Shown one piece after another: positions 50,756 to 60,324 of a stretch of DNA of 64,000 nucleotides. The notes beneath the pieces were generated by a model. The model made no database searches. It had not been told where the DNA came from and saw nothing but the letters and a program-made list of their open reading frames with translations. The position numbers and the translations under genes are program-made. Numbering within the stretch: the stretch's first letter is position 1; the number at the start of each line of letters is the position of its first letter. The DNA comes from Psychroflexus montanilacus (GTDB lineage Bacteria; Bacteroidota; Bacteroidia; Flavobacteriales; Flavobacteriaceae), in assembly GCF_020164535.1 (NCBI RefSeq), contig NZ_JAIQZC010000003.1:372001-436000 (forward strand), given 5' to 3'.

Positions 50756-51865
50756 TTATAATTTTTTTCGTTTGTTATTTTCGTAATCTTCAAAAATCAT
50801 TTCACCAAGACCTTTCAATCCTGAAAAGTAGGCTCTTCCCTGATTAGATTTAGTAAACTCCCTCACAAATTTTTGTAAGTAAGGATCGGAGGCTATCATA
50901 AACGTGGTAATCGGGATTTTTAACTTTCGAGCCTGGGCTGCCATGTTGTAACATTTCTTCGTGATCATCTCGTCTAAACCAGCACTATTCTTATAGTAAC
51001 TTCCGTCTGGAAGCTTCAAGCAACTTGGTTTACCATCTGTTATCATAAAGATTTGCTTATTGGCATTTCTTTTCCTACTCAAAATCTTCATAGCCAGTTG
51101 CAGTCCCGCAACTGTGTTGGTGTGATAGGGCCCTACTTGCAGGTAGGGTAAATCTCCAATTTTAACTGGCCAGGAATCATTTCCAAAAACAATAATATCC
51201 AAAGTATCTTTAGCATATTTGGTAGTAATCATTTCTGCCAGAGCCATAGCCACTTTTTTGGCTGGAGTAATTCTATCTTCGCCATATAAAATCATACTAT
51301 GGCTGATGTCAATCATCAATACAGTGCTCATCTGCGTTTGATGGTGAGTATCGTTGACCACCAAATCTTTTTCCGACATTTGGAATTCATCAATACCATG
51401 GTTGATTTGAGCATTTTTAAAACTCTCGGTCATCGACACCTGGTCAAATCCATCCCCAAACTGAAAATCTCTCAAATCTCCGGTTTTATCCTCACCGATA
51501 CCGGTGTGTTTAGTCTTATGTTTTCCGGAGCCACTTCTTCTCAGTTTGCCAAAGATTTGTTCTAAAGCATGTTTTCGAATGGCCTGCTCCGTTTTATTGG
51601 TGATTTTTACACCAGAATTTCCATCTGGTTTGATTTCCTCCCGGATGTATCCTTTCTTTTTTAAATCTTCAATAAAGTCATCGATCGTGTAATCTTCATT
51701 CGTAATTTCATAGGCTTTATCCAATTCTCTTAACCAATCAATAGCTTCATCAAAATCTCCTGAGGTATGTGTGATTAATTCCATAAAGATGTCCAGAAGC
51801 TTATCAAATAAGCTAGTGTTCTCTTCATAGGTTTTAAAAACAATTCCTTTTCTATAATTTGCCAT
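50756..51865 (-). CDS. VWA-domain protein, partner of the AAA+ ATPase
   Basis: A 369-aa protein. The N-terminal helical part (1-175) includes a Gly/Lys-rich stretch 'RRSGSGKHKTKHTGIGEDKT' and is followed by a von Willebrand A domain (about 178-365). The MIDAS motif is 'DISHS' (Asp186, Ser188, Ser190), then Thr in 'HTNTVAG' and Asp in 'ITDGKPS', so metal binding should be intact. It has no signal peptide. It is first in an operon with an AAA+ ATPase and two small membrane proteins. Such pairs act as metal-insertion or remodelling chaperones (family knowledge). Confidence 0.9.
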   Translation of the reverse strand: MANYRKGIVFKTYEENTSLFDKLLDIFMELITHTSGDFDEAIDWLRELDKAYEITNEDYTIDDFIEDLKKKGYIREEIKPDGNSGVKITNKTEQAIRKHALEQIFGKLRRSGSGKHKTKHTGIGEDKTGDLRDFQFGDGFDQVSMTESFKNAQINHGIDEFQMSEKDLVVNDTHHQTQMSTVLMIDISHSMILYGEDRITPAKKVAMALAEMITTKYAKDTLDIIVFGNDSWPVKIGDLPYLQVGPYHTNTVAGLQLAMKILSRKRNANKQIFMITDGKPSCLKLPDGSYYKNSAGLDEMITKKCYNMAAQARKLKIPITTFMIASDPYLQKFVREFTKSNQGRAYFSGLKGLGEMIFEDYENNKRKKL

Positions 51866-51943
51866 ACCTTAAAAGTAGTAGAAATAAGAGGAGGCTAGGA
51901 ATAAGTTTGTGTTAAACTGTTTTTAAAATAAAATAACCAACAG

Positions 51944-53290
51944 CTATGAAGGTGATAGATATTTTCTTCTAAACTTGATGACAAGGGCCAGACTTCTGAT
52001 AAGCATCCACACAAAAAAAGCAATCCAAATGGCATATAATTTTAAGCCTAAATAGTCAAACAGGATCAGAGTCGGCCAGAAGCCTAAGAAAGTAGCTACC
52101 AATAATACATTTCTTAAGTATTTAGCTTCTCCAAGGCCTTTGAAAATTCCATCAAACATAAAGGCAATGGCATTAACTGGCTGCATGATCAACACAAGCC
52201 AGAATACGGATGAAAACAAAAGCAGTACCTGTTCGTCTTTATTGAAAATTAATCCAATCTCATCGTAAAATATAGCACAGATTCCTGCCAAACCAAGGGC
52301 AATGATAACAGCATATTTACTTATGTCCTTGCTCAAATTCCAAAGCTTGGTATACGCCTTTGCGCCAAGTAATTTTCCACCGATTGCATTCCCTGCATTG
52401 GCGTAGCCATCTATAAAAAAAGAGAAAAAGAGCCAAATGTTCATCAGGATACTTTGAGCAGCGATGTAGTTTTTTCCATAATCTGTTGCGTAAGAGTTTG
52501 CCAGATAAATGGCTATGTTCAAAGCTAAAGTTCGTAGGAACAGATTGGCTGCCATAGAAATCAGCGGCTTTAAATTCGGATTTATATTAAAGCTCAATTT
52601 GAGGTGAAACGGAGTTTTATTAATAAAGAAGTAAAAGGCCATGCCCAGCATCACCCCCTGGGCAATTACACTAGCTATGGCAGCACCTTCCAGATGCATC
52701 GCAGGAATAAATCCATCTATTCCATATACCAAAAGAAAGTCAAGTCCAATATTAACTGCTCCTCCCGCCAGACTGCATTTCATCGCCCATAATGTATTCT
52801 GAAGCCCTCTAAAGACGCCAAAAATTGCAAACGTCACTAGGGTAAAGGGATAACCTAAAGCTCTTATTCTGTAGTAATTCTTGGTATATTCTAGTATTTG
52901 TCCTTCGGCATTGTAGGCGCTGAAGATAAGTTCAGCAAAAAAAGCAGTCACAAAGTATATGATTAAGCTCAATATAAAATTGAGTAATAGCGTTTGTGGG
53001 ACCAGTGTTTTTACAGCATTAAGCCTGCCAGATCCTAAGTGCTGTGAAACTAAAGCTGATATCGCAGTTTTGGTTTGTGCAAGTATCCATATGATTGCGG
53101 ATAAAAAAGAGCCTACTATTCCTGCAGCTGCTAGTGCCTCTACTGCATTCACTTCTACATTACCAATAATAGCTATATCGCTTAGAGATATAAGAGGCTC
53201 TGCTATACCAGCTACAATTGCTGGAATAGCAATGGTATTGATTTCTTTAAAAGAAACTTTAGGTGTTTTTATCTCCGTCTTAGAGGACAT
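51944..53290 (-). CDS. MATE family efflux transporter
   Basis: A 448-aa, twelve-helix Na+/H+-coupled exporter of the multidrug and toxin extrusion superfamily. The N-terminal repeat begins 'INTIAIPAIVAGIAEPLISL' and 'SDIAIIGNVEVNAVEALAAA'; the second half has 'FFIDGYANAGNAIGGKLLGA'. It is close in layout to DinF-type MATE proteins. Its start overlaps the murF stop by 11 nt, so it is translated from the same message. Confidence 0.93.
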   Translation of the reverse strand: MSSKTEIKTPKVSFKEINTIAIPAIVAGIAEPLISLSDIAIIGNVEVNAVEALAAAGIVGSFLSAIIWILAQTKTAISALVSQHLGSGRLNAVKTLVPQTLLLNFILSLIIYFVTAFFAELIFSAYNAEGQILEYTKNYYRIRALGYPFTLVTFAIFGVFRGLQNTLWAMKCSLAGGAVNIGLDFLLVYGIDGFIPAMHLEGAAIASVIAQGVMLGMAFYFFINKTPFHLKLSFNINPNLKPLISMAANLFLRTLALNIAIYLANSYATDYGKNYIAAQSILMNIWLFFSFFIDGYANAGNAIGGKLLGAKAYTKLWNLSKDISKYAVIIALGLAGICAIFYDEIGLIFNKDEQVLLLFSSVFWLVLIMQPVNAIAFMFDGIFKGLGEAKYLRNVLLVATFLGFWPTLILFDYLGLKLYAIWIAFFVWMLIRSLALVIKFRRKYLSPS

Positions 53291-54563
53291 CCAAAATGCT
53301 TTCCAGTTTCATGCCTCTAGATCCTTTTATAAGTAAGTTGGAAGTGATTTGGGTTCTGTTTTTTGTGATAAAATCCTTCAATTCTTCAGTTGTTTTAAAA
53401 CTATGAAGGCCCTCAAAGTCTGAAGATGCTTTATGAAAATGCTCACCGCATACAAGTATGCTTTCAAAATTTAATTCCTTGCACATCTCAAGAATAAATT
53501 GGTGTTCTTTAAAAGAGTCTGCACCAACTTCAAACATATCACCTATAATCACAGTTTTTTCCTCAGTAGTCATTTGCTTAAAACTTCTCAAGGCAGCCGC
53601 CATGCTTGTTGGGTTTGCATTATAGGCATCGAGTAAGATTTTTTTTCCTTTCTTCTCGATGATTTGAGATCTCATCTCTTCAGGCTCAAATTTTTCTATG
53701 GCATCTTTTATATCTTCTTTATCAACTCCAAAATACCTTCCAACACCAATAGCTGCTGAAATATTTTTGAAATTGTAACTTCCTATAAGACGGCTATGTA
53801 TGTTGATATTAGCATATTCAACTGTAACATAGGGCTGAGCTGTCTTGAAGACGACCTGACAGTCTGATAATGATTTTTCTCCTATGCTGTAATTTTTATG
53901 CTGTATGGCTTTTTCAACCTGAAGTGTATCATCACGATTGAAGAAAATCAGCCCATCATTATTGATAAGGTAATCGTATAACTCCGACTTCCCTTTGATG
54001 ACACCTTCAATGCCTCCAAAGCCTTCAAGGTGTGCTTTTCCAAAATTGGTTATCAGCCCATAATTGGGTTCTGCAATTTGGCAGAGTGCTTCAATTTCTT
54101 TTTGATGATTGGCACCCATTTCTACAATACCAATATCCAGCTCTGCTGTAAAGGATAATAAGGTAAGGGGTACACCTATATGATTATTTAAGTTTCCAAC
54201 AGTGGCTTTTACTTTAAATTCTTTGGCAAGAACTTCATGTATTAATTTTTTGGTAGTTGTTTTCCCATTACTTCCTGTTATGGCAATGATTGGGATTTCA
54301 ATCTGATTGCGGTGGAAATTCGCTAAATCCTGTAAGGTTTGTAACACATCCTGAACAATCAGTTTTGATTCTCCTTCTTGATCCTGATCATCGATTACAG
54401 CCAGAAGTGCACCTTTTTCAATAGCCTGGTCTGCATAGGCATTACCATCAAAATTATCACCTTTTAAAGCAAAAAACAGGGCATTAGGTTTCAGGTTTCT
54501 AGTGTCTGTGCATATGCCACTGCTTTCTAAAAATTTTGAATATAAAAGAGGTAGATCTGTCAT
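53280..54563 (-). CDS. murF: UDP-N-acetylmuramoyl-tripeptide-D-alanyl-D-alanine ligase
   Basis: A cytoplasmic peptidoglycan ligase adding D-Ala-D-Ala. The N-terminal UDP-binding domain contains 'GICTDTRNLKPNALFFALKG', the P-loop 'ITGSNGKTTTKKLI' lies near residues 95-108, and the central domain has 'VEMGANHQKEIEALC' and 'LDAYNANPTSMAAAL'. The latter (YNANPxS) is typical of MurF among Mur ligases. Length 427 aa. It is 67 nt downstream of gldJ, separated by a strong terminator; the MATE gene overlaps its end. Confidence 0.96.
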   Translation of the reverse strand: MTDLPLLYSKFLESSGICTDTRNLKPNALFFALKGDNFDGNAYADQAIEKGALLAVIDDQDQEGESKLIVQDVLQTLQDLANFHRNQIEIPIIAITGSNGKTTTKKLIHEVLAKEFKVKATVGNLNNHIGVPLTLLSFTAELDIGIVEMGANHQKEIEALCQIAEPNYGLITNFGKAHLEGFGGIEGVIKGKSELYDYLINNDGLIFFNRDDTLQVEKAIQHKNYSIGEKSLSDCQVVFKTAQPYVTVEYANINIHSRLIGSYNFKNISAAIGVGRYFGVDKEDIKDAIEKFEPEEMRSQIIEKKGKKILLDAYNANPTSMAAALRSFKQMTTEEKTVIIGDMFEVGADSFKEHQFILEMCKELNFESILVCGEHFHKASSDFEGLHSFKTTEELKDFITKNRTQITSNLLIKGSRGMKLESILDVL

Positions 54564-54573
54564 AGGTCTAAAA

Positions 54574-54610
54574 TTAAAAAAGCTCTAATACGAAATTAGA
54601 GCTTTTTTAA
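54574..54610 (-). terminator. Terminator of gldJ
   Basis: A perfect 16-bp stem, TTAAAAAAGCTCTAAT (54574-54589) with ATTAGAGCTTTTTTAA (54595-54610), has a 5-nt loop. It lies between the gldJ stop (54630) and the murF start (54563) on the minus strand. Confidence 0.9.
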
Positions 54611-54629
54611 TCAGTGGATACCTTTTATT

Positions 54630-56291
54630 TTAATTTCTTGTTCGTCGTCCTTTATTTGATTTTGAACCAACTTTAGACATAGCATTTCTGAAGCCAATAT
54701 CATCTGTAGCCATATCTTGTGGGAAGTAACGTCTTTGAGCTGGATCCAGCCAGTATTCTCTGTCTCTCCAAGATCCACCTTTATAAACTCTTACGTTGTC
54801 ATCGATAAGTGTAGTTCTGCTGGAAGAGCCGTCATATCGCCTGTCTATCTGCCCATCTTTTAATGTAACATTATTGTCTGGCGAATTATACATATTCTCT
54901 TCTTTGCCATCGCTACCTCGTTTTTCGTAATATCTTGAAGAAGATTTATCACCATCTCTGTAATTGATATTATCACTTATTGAGAATTGAGTTCTTAAAT
55001 AGGTTTCTTCTTCACCGATAGATACTTGAGCAATTTCACCTGGAGTATTTCTAGCTACGATTTTCCCATTGCTTAACGTATCATACACAACTTCGTCTGC
55101 AGTTAACACCTTTACCTTACCTTCTTCTGTAATGGCATTTTTGGTATAGACGTTACCTCTAAAGTAGTTGAAATCATTGTACTCATTATCCACTCTAGGT
55201 CTGTAAACATCGGCCACCCATTCCGATACATTTCCGGCCATGTCATATAAGCCATAATCATTGGGATCATAAGATTTTACTTCGGAAGTGATATCTGCAC
55301 CATCATCACTCCAGCCTGCAATTCCTCCATAATCTCCTTGTCCCTGCTTAAAGTTAGCACGTTGATCACCAATGGTTTTTCTGTCTCCAGATCTGGTGTA
55401 TTGTCCATCCCACGGGTATTTTTTTCTACCTCTATAGGAGTTATAATCTCTTAAAGAGCTTTGGCCAAGAGCAGCATATTCCCACTCAGCTTCTGTTGGA
55501 AGTCTGTAAGCTGGCAATAACTCTCCATCTTTTCTTTGGACGTATAAATTCTTGGGTTCTTCATCAGGATTGTTATTTTTAGCTTTTCTATCACTTTCTC
55601 GTCCACCTTTTGTTTTCTCTTCATCACCGCCATAAACTTGGTCAGGTGAATTTAAATAGGTTTCAGTACTAAAAACACTTTCAGCAGTTGAGTTTTTATA
55701 AGCATCTCTAGAAGTATAGCCTTTATCTGAAAGCCTTTTTTCATTTACACGGTCTGTTCTCCACTGACTGAATTCAGTTGCCTGTATCCAATTAACGCCA
55801 ACTACAGGGTAATTGTGAAAAGCAGGGTGTCTTAAATAATTATTTACCATGTTTTCGTTAAATCCTAATGGATTTCTCCATACCAAAGTGTCAGGTAAGG
55901 CACCTGTGTAAATATTTTTGTAACGTTCTTCCGAAGGAGGGAATACTTGTTTCAGCCAATCTAAGTACTCTAGATACATCACATTAGTAACTTCCGTTTC
56001 ATCAATATAGAAGGACTGAACATGTTGCTGTGTGGGTGTGTTATTCCAGTCGTGCATCACATCATCTTGAACTCTACCCATCGTAAATGTTCCACCTTCC
56101 ACAAAAAGAAGTCCTGGTCCAGGCTCCTGTTCTTCGTAGTCTGTTTTGTAGCTTACACCTCCATCTCTACCGCTTAAGTCCCAACCGGTAGCTCTAGAAT
56201 TACTTTTGTAATCTCTAGAATTATTACAGCCTGTCACAAGGATTGCCAAGGTAACAAGCATGCATGATTTAACGAAGTTTTTCATAATCAT
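54630..56291 (-). CDS. gldJ: Gliding motility lipoprotein GldJ
   Basis: A 553-aa outer-membrane lipoprotein needed for gliding and stability of the GldK-N/T9SS core. The lipoprotein signal has its lipobox Cys in 'LAILVTGCNNS'. A formylglycine-generating-enzyme-like fold starts with 'FVEGGTFTMGRVQDDVMHDW' and 'YIDETEVTNVMYLEYLDW' and ends with 'VYKGGSWRDREYWLDPAQRR' and 'IGFRNAM'. The FGE copper cysteines are absent, as in GldJ/GldK, so it is not an enzyme. Length and neighbours (murF, porU, porV) match the flavobacterial gldJ locus. ATG 56285 is an alternative start 2 codons in. Confidence 0.95.
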   Translation of the reverse strand: MIMKNFVKSCMLVTLAILVTGCNNSRDYKSNSRATGWDLSGRDGGVSYKTDYEEQEPGPGLLFVEGGTFTMGRVQDDVMHDWNNTPTQQHVQSFYIDETEVTNVMYLEYLDWLKQVFPPSEERYKNIYTGALPDTLVWRNPLGFNENMVNNYLRHPAFHNYPVVGVNWIQATEFSQWRTDRVNEKRLSDKGYTSRDAYKNSTAESVFSTETYLNSPDQVYGGDEEKTKGGRESDRKAKNNNPDEEPKNLYVQRKDGELLPAYRLPTEAEWEYAALGQSSLRDYNSYRGRKKYPWDGQYTRSGDRKTIGDQRANFKQGQGDYGGIAGWSDDGADITSEVKSYDPNDYGLYDMAGNVSEWVADVYRPRVDNEYNDFNYFRGNVYTKNAITEEGKVKVLTADEVVYDTLSNGKIVARNTPGEIAQVSIGEEETYLRTQFSISDNINYRDGDKSSSRYYEKRGSDGKEENMYNSPDNNVTLKDGQIDRRYDGSSSRTTLIDDNVRVYKGGSWRDREYWLDPAQRRYFPQDMATDDIGFRNAMSKVGSKSNKGRRTRN

Positions 56292-56459
56292 AATTTCGAT
56301 TTTAATCCAAATTTTGTTCGCAATATAATGATTAACGCTGTATTAACAAGTATATTTTCTACTAGTGAAATTAATTTTTTGAAACTCGTTTCAATTTCAT
56401 TATTTATATACTATCATTGTACGCTTTGCGTTATATCTTATACTTTACAAGATTTCAAC

Positions 56460-59400
56460 ATGAAAATTTTACTGTTTTTTATATCTTTATTTACTTACGT
56501 AATTACTTACGCTCAGGTTGGTAAAGTTAATATAAATTGGGGTAATGACAACAAAGTTGCTGAAAAATCTCAATTTAATGTTAATTTGAATGAGTTAAAT
56601 CCAGCACACTTTGAATATGATGAAAATTCTGGCAGTCTTGCTTACTCTCATTTATTTGATAATGTCGCCAACAATCTCACACTTCAAAACATTCAGTCTG
56701 TGAGGGTAACGTCTGATGTTAGAGATAAAATTAATGCTATTCCTAAAACTTTAGACTACTCATTTTCAGAAGAGTATTACCAGGATGAAAGGAAGTTGAT
56801 CCTAAAAATGAATCCATTCTTTTACAAAAATAACGTTTTACATCGAGTAGTTTCTTTTGAAGTTGTAAATTCAAATGCACCCATAGAAACTTCTGCTGGA
56901 CAAAATACCAGTACTGGAAAAAGTAGTACCGAATTGACTAATTCTATATTCAATTCTGGTAGCTTATCAAAATTTTACGTTGAAGAAACTGGTGTACATC
57001 GGATGGATTTTTCATTTTTAAGAAGTCTTGGGTTTAATGAGACAAGCATTCCTTCTGGTAATTTGAAAATATACGGCCATGGAGGTGGAATGCTTCCTCT
57101 TCGCAATCAGGATAATTTGTATTTTGATCCTCCAGAGCTTGCTATTCAGGTTTTTGATGGAGGTGATGGTGTATTTAATCAGGGTGATTACATTCTATTT
57201 TACGCTACAAATACTGAAGGGTGGAGTGAAGAGAATGAAACCAATTTAAATCTATATGCAGACCGCTCCTATTATTATATGTCTGTGGATTCAGGAGGAG
57301 GTAAACGTATGTCTGCCCTCAACCAGCCTGCAGGTGCTGCAACTACAAGCATAACTGAGTTTGATGATTATAAATTCTATGAAGTTGATGAAACGAGCTT
57401 GTCGCTAGTAGGAAGACGCTGGTTTGGTGACCGTTTTGATATTGAAACTGAAAGAAATTATGAGTTCAATTTTCCAAATTTAGTACAAAGTGAGCCTTTG
57501 CAAGTTGATGTAAGACTAGGGGCGATTTCTCCTGTACGCTCCTCTTTTGCTATATTCGTTAATGGTCAGGCTCTAGGTCAGCCTGTTAACATTCAGGGAA
57601 CTGGAGCTAATTCACCTTCTCGACCGGGGGCGAGAAATACAACAATAAATTCAGATTCTGATGAAGTTAACATTCAACTGACTTACAATAAGAATGGAAA
57701 CCCTGGGGCAAGAGGTTTTCTGGATTTTATATCTATAGAAGCAAGGCGAGAATTAATTGCAAATGACGAGCAATTTAAATTCAAAAACAATGATGCTGCC
57801 ACACAGGCTGGAGTTGGTGAGTATCTCATTCAAAATGCATCTGAAATTTTACAGGTGTGGGAAATTACGGATCCTATTCATCCAACATTTACGACAAATC
57901 AGGATCAAGCTTCCGTCTTTTCCTTCAAAAGTGCCTTGGGTTCTGAACGGGAGTTTCAGGCTGTTACTTCTTCCTTTTTACAGCCGAGAATTGAACCTGG
58001 TAACGTCCAGGTCTCTAGACAAAATATCAAAGGAAGTGTTTTGACAAATGCACAAGGTCAGTTTCAGGATTTAGACTATTTGATTGTTACTCAGTCCGGT
58101 TTTTTATCCGCAGCCAATCGTTTGGCTCAGTACAGGAGGGATAATGATGGTCTGGTCGTAAAAGTTCTGGCTGTTGAAGATATTTACGAAGAATTCAATT
58201 CGGGAAAACAAGATATTGGTGCGATTAGGAACCTGCTCAAATACATATATGACAACGCTTCTTCACCAGAAAACAGGATTAAGTTTTTAGGTATAGTAGG
58301 AGATGCATCAGTAGATTACAAAAACAGATTGCAGGGCAACAGCAATATAGTGCCGACGTATCAAAGTTTAGGGAGTTTTTCTACTACGGTATCTTCGTTT
58401 ATGTCTGATGACTTTTTTACGATGATGGACCCTGGAGAGGGAAACTTAGCGACTGGAGGTCTTATGGATTTTGCTGTGGGAAGAATTCTGGCTGACAGCC
58501 CACAGCGAGCAAATGCGATGGTTGATAAAATTATAGATTCAGAACAGCGAGAATCCTATTCCCAGTGGAGAAATAATTTTGTTTTAATTTCTGATGATGC
58601 TGAAAATGCCAGTGATTTTAATAATCAATTACGTTTAGATAATTTAGGAGATAACATTTCTGAAAATAAACCAACAGTCAATGTCAAAAAAATTCATTCT
58701 GATGCGTTTCAGCAAATAGCAGGAGCAGGGGGAGATCGTTATCCGGATGTAAATAAAGCCATAACCGATGCCATAGAAGTTGGGGCAGTTGTTGTCAATT
58801 ATTTTGGTCATGGAGGTGAGGATGGATTGGCTCAGGAACGTATAGTTACTCAAACCAATGTGCAAAATTGGAGAAACCCTGCCAGGTACAATTGTTTTGT
58901 AACGGTGACCTGTGAATTTACAAAATTTGATAATCCTTTGCGGTTAACAGGTGGGGAGCTTACTTTTTGGAATGAAAACGGTGGTGCCTCTTCTTTGGTC
59001 ACTACCACTCGTGCCATAAGTGTAACTGCGGGGGTAGACTTCAATGAAGCCTTTGCTCCTTTTCTCTTCGATTTTGTAAATAACGAGGAAACCATTGCTC
59101 AGTCGGTTGCTAGAGCTAAACGAAATCTTTCTGGAAATGGTAAGCGCATCGTCTTCTTTATTGGTGATCCTGCAGCCAGACTTCCTCTGCCAAAACCCAG
59201 AGTTCAGTTGACGAGTATCAATGATCAACCGCTTTCCCAGTTTACAGATACCTTGCAGGCTCTAGGGAGATATACCTTCAAGGGTCAGATAGTAGATGAG
59301 AGTAATCAGCGTTTACAAAATTATAATGGAGACTTATCTGCAGTTATTTTTGATAAACCAATTGAAAGACAAACACTTGGTAATGATGGAACCCGAGTCA

Positions 59401-60293
59401 ATGGACAATTGGCTATCATGGACTTTACAACTTTAGGAGAGAATCTTTTCAGAGGGCAGGCAAGTGTTGCAAATGGAGAATTTGAATTTGAATTTGTTTT
59501 GCCAAGAGATACAAGACTTCCTGTTGACAAGGGTAGAGTAAGTTTCTATACTTCCAGAGACAACCAGCTGGAAGAGTACAGTGGATTCAATACAGACCTT
59601 TCTATTGGTGGATTGAATGAAAATGCTCCTGAAGACAATGAAGGTCCGTTGATAAACCTCTACATGAATGATGAAAATTTTGTGAATGGTGGCATTACTG
59701 ATAATCAGCCATTTATTTTAGCTTTGCTCGAAGATGAGAATGGTATAAATACTGCAGGTGGCATTGGTCACGATATTGTAGCTATTCTAGATGGAGATGA
59801 GGCTAACCCAATAATTTTGAATGAATATTATGAGGCGGAGCGTGACGATTTTACCAAAGGGAAAGTGTATTACAGATTGAGAGATCTCGAAGATGGCGAG
59901 CATACCTTAACATTGAAGGCGTGGGATGTTTATAATAATTCTCAAACTCAGGAAATTATGTTTGTTGTTGCCGGTAATGATGAACTCAAAATTACACAGG
60001 TGCTCAATTATCCAAATCCATTTATAGATTACACTGAATTTTGGTTCAATCACAACCGTCCTTTTGAACCACTGGAAGTTATGGTTCAGGTGTTCACGGT
60101 CACCGGAAAACTGGTTTGGACACAAAATCAAATTGCCAACACCAATGGATTTTTGTTCAGAGATATGAGTTGGAATGGAAGAGATGATTTTGGAGATAAA
60201 ATTGGAAAAGGAGTCTACGTCTATAAGCTTACTGTAAAATCAACATTAACCAATCATAAAGTAGAAAAATATGAAAAACTTGTCATTCTTTAA
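56460..60293 (+). CDS. porU: Type IX secretion system sortase PorU
   Basis: A cell-surface C25-family cysteine protease that removes T9SS C-terminal signals and attaches cargo. The signal peptide is 'MKILLFFISLFTYVITYAQ'. The gingipain-like domain carries the catalytic pair His784 ('VVNYFGHGGEDGL') and Cys818 ('FVTVTCEFTKFDNP'). The C-terminal region ends in a FlgD-like/T9SS-type domain ('VLNYPNPFIDYTEFWFNHN', 'GKGVYVYKLTVKS'). Length with this start is 1277 aa. The frame continues 44 codons upstream, but that stretch lacks protein character and MKILLFF is a clear signal peptide. It is divergent from gldJ and overlaps no other gene; porV starts 31 nt after its stop. Confidence 0.96.
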   Translation: MKILLFFISLFTYVITYAQVGKVNINWGNDNKVAEKSQFNVNLNELNPAHFEYDENSGSLAYSHLFDNVANNLTLQNIQSVRVTSDVRDKINAIPKTLDYSFSEEYYQDERKLILKMNPFFYKNNVLHRVVSFEVVNSNAPIETSAGQNTSTGKSSTELTNSIFNSGSLSKFYVEETGVHRMDFSFLRSLGFNETSIPSGNLKIYGHGGGMLPLRNQDNLYFDPPELAIQVFDGGDGVFNQGDYILFYATNTEGWSEENETNLNLYADRSYYYMSVDSGGGKRMSALNQPAGAATTSITEFDDYKFYEVDETSLSLVGRRWFGDRFDIETERNYEFNFPNLVQSEPLQVDVRLGAISPVRSSFAIFVNGQALGQPVNIQGTGANSPSRPGARNTTINSDSDEVNIQLTYNKNGNPGARGFLDFISIEARRELIANDEQFKFKNNDAATQAGVGEYLIQNASEILQVWEITDPIHPTFTTNQDQASVFSFKSALGSEREFQAVTSSFLQPRIEPGNVQVSRQNIKGSVLTNAQGQFQDLDYLIVTQSGFLSAANRLAQYRRDNDGLVVKVLAVEDIYEEFNSGKQDIGAIRNLLKYIYDNASSPENRIKFLGIVGDASVDYKNRLQGNSNIVPTYQSLGSFSTTVSSFMSDDFFTMMDPGEGNLATGGLMDFAVGRILADSPQRANAMVDKIIDSEQRESYSQWRNNFVLISDDAENASDFNNQLRLDNLGDNISENKPTVNVKKIHSDAFQQIAGAGGDRYPDVNKAITDAIEVGAVVVNYFGHGGEDGLAQERIVTQTNVQNWRNPARYNCFVTVTCEFTKFDNPLRLTGGELTFWNENGGASSLVTTTRAISVTAGVDFNEAFAPFLFDFVNNEETIAQSVARAKRNLSGNGKRIVFFIGDPAARLPLPKPRVQLTSINDQPLSQFTDTLQALGRYTFKGQIVDESNQRLQNYNGDLSAVIFDKPIERQTLGNDGTRVNGQLAIMDFTTLGENLFRGQASVANGEFEFEFVLPRDTRLPVDKGRVSFYTSRDNQLEEYSGFNTDLSIGGLNENAPEDNEGPLINLYMNDENFVNGGITDNQPFILALLEDENGINTAGGIGHDIVAILDGDEANPIILNEYYEAERDDFTKGKVYYRLRDLEDGEHTLTLKAWDVYNNSQTQEIMFVVAGNDELKITQVLNYPNPFIDYTEFWFNHNRPFEPLEVMVQVFTVTGKLVWTQNQIANTNGFLFRDMSWNGRDDFGDKIGKGVYVYKLTVKSTLTNHKVEKYEKLVIL

Positions 60294-60324
60294 TTATTAT
60301 ATATTTGCTAATATAAATTTTAAT

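Noticed and set aside
56328-56459. N-terminal extension of porU
   Set aside because: It would hide the clear signal peptide starting at ATG 56460 and has no protein-like character.
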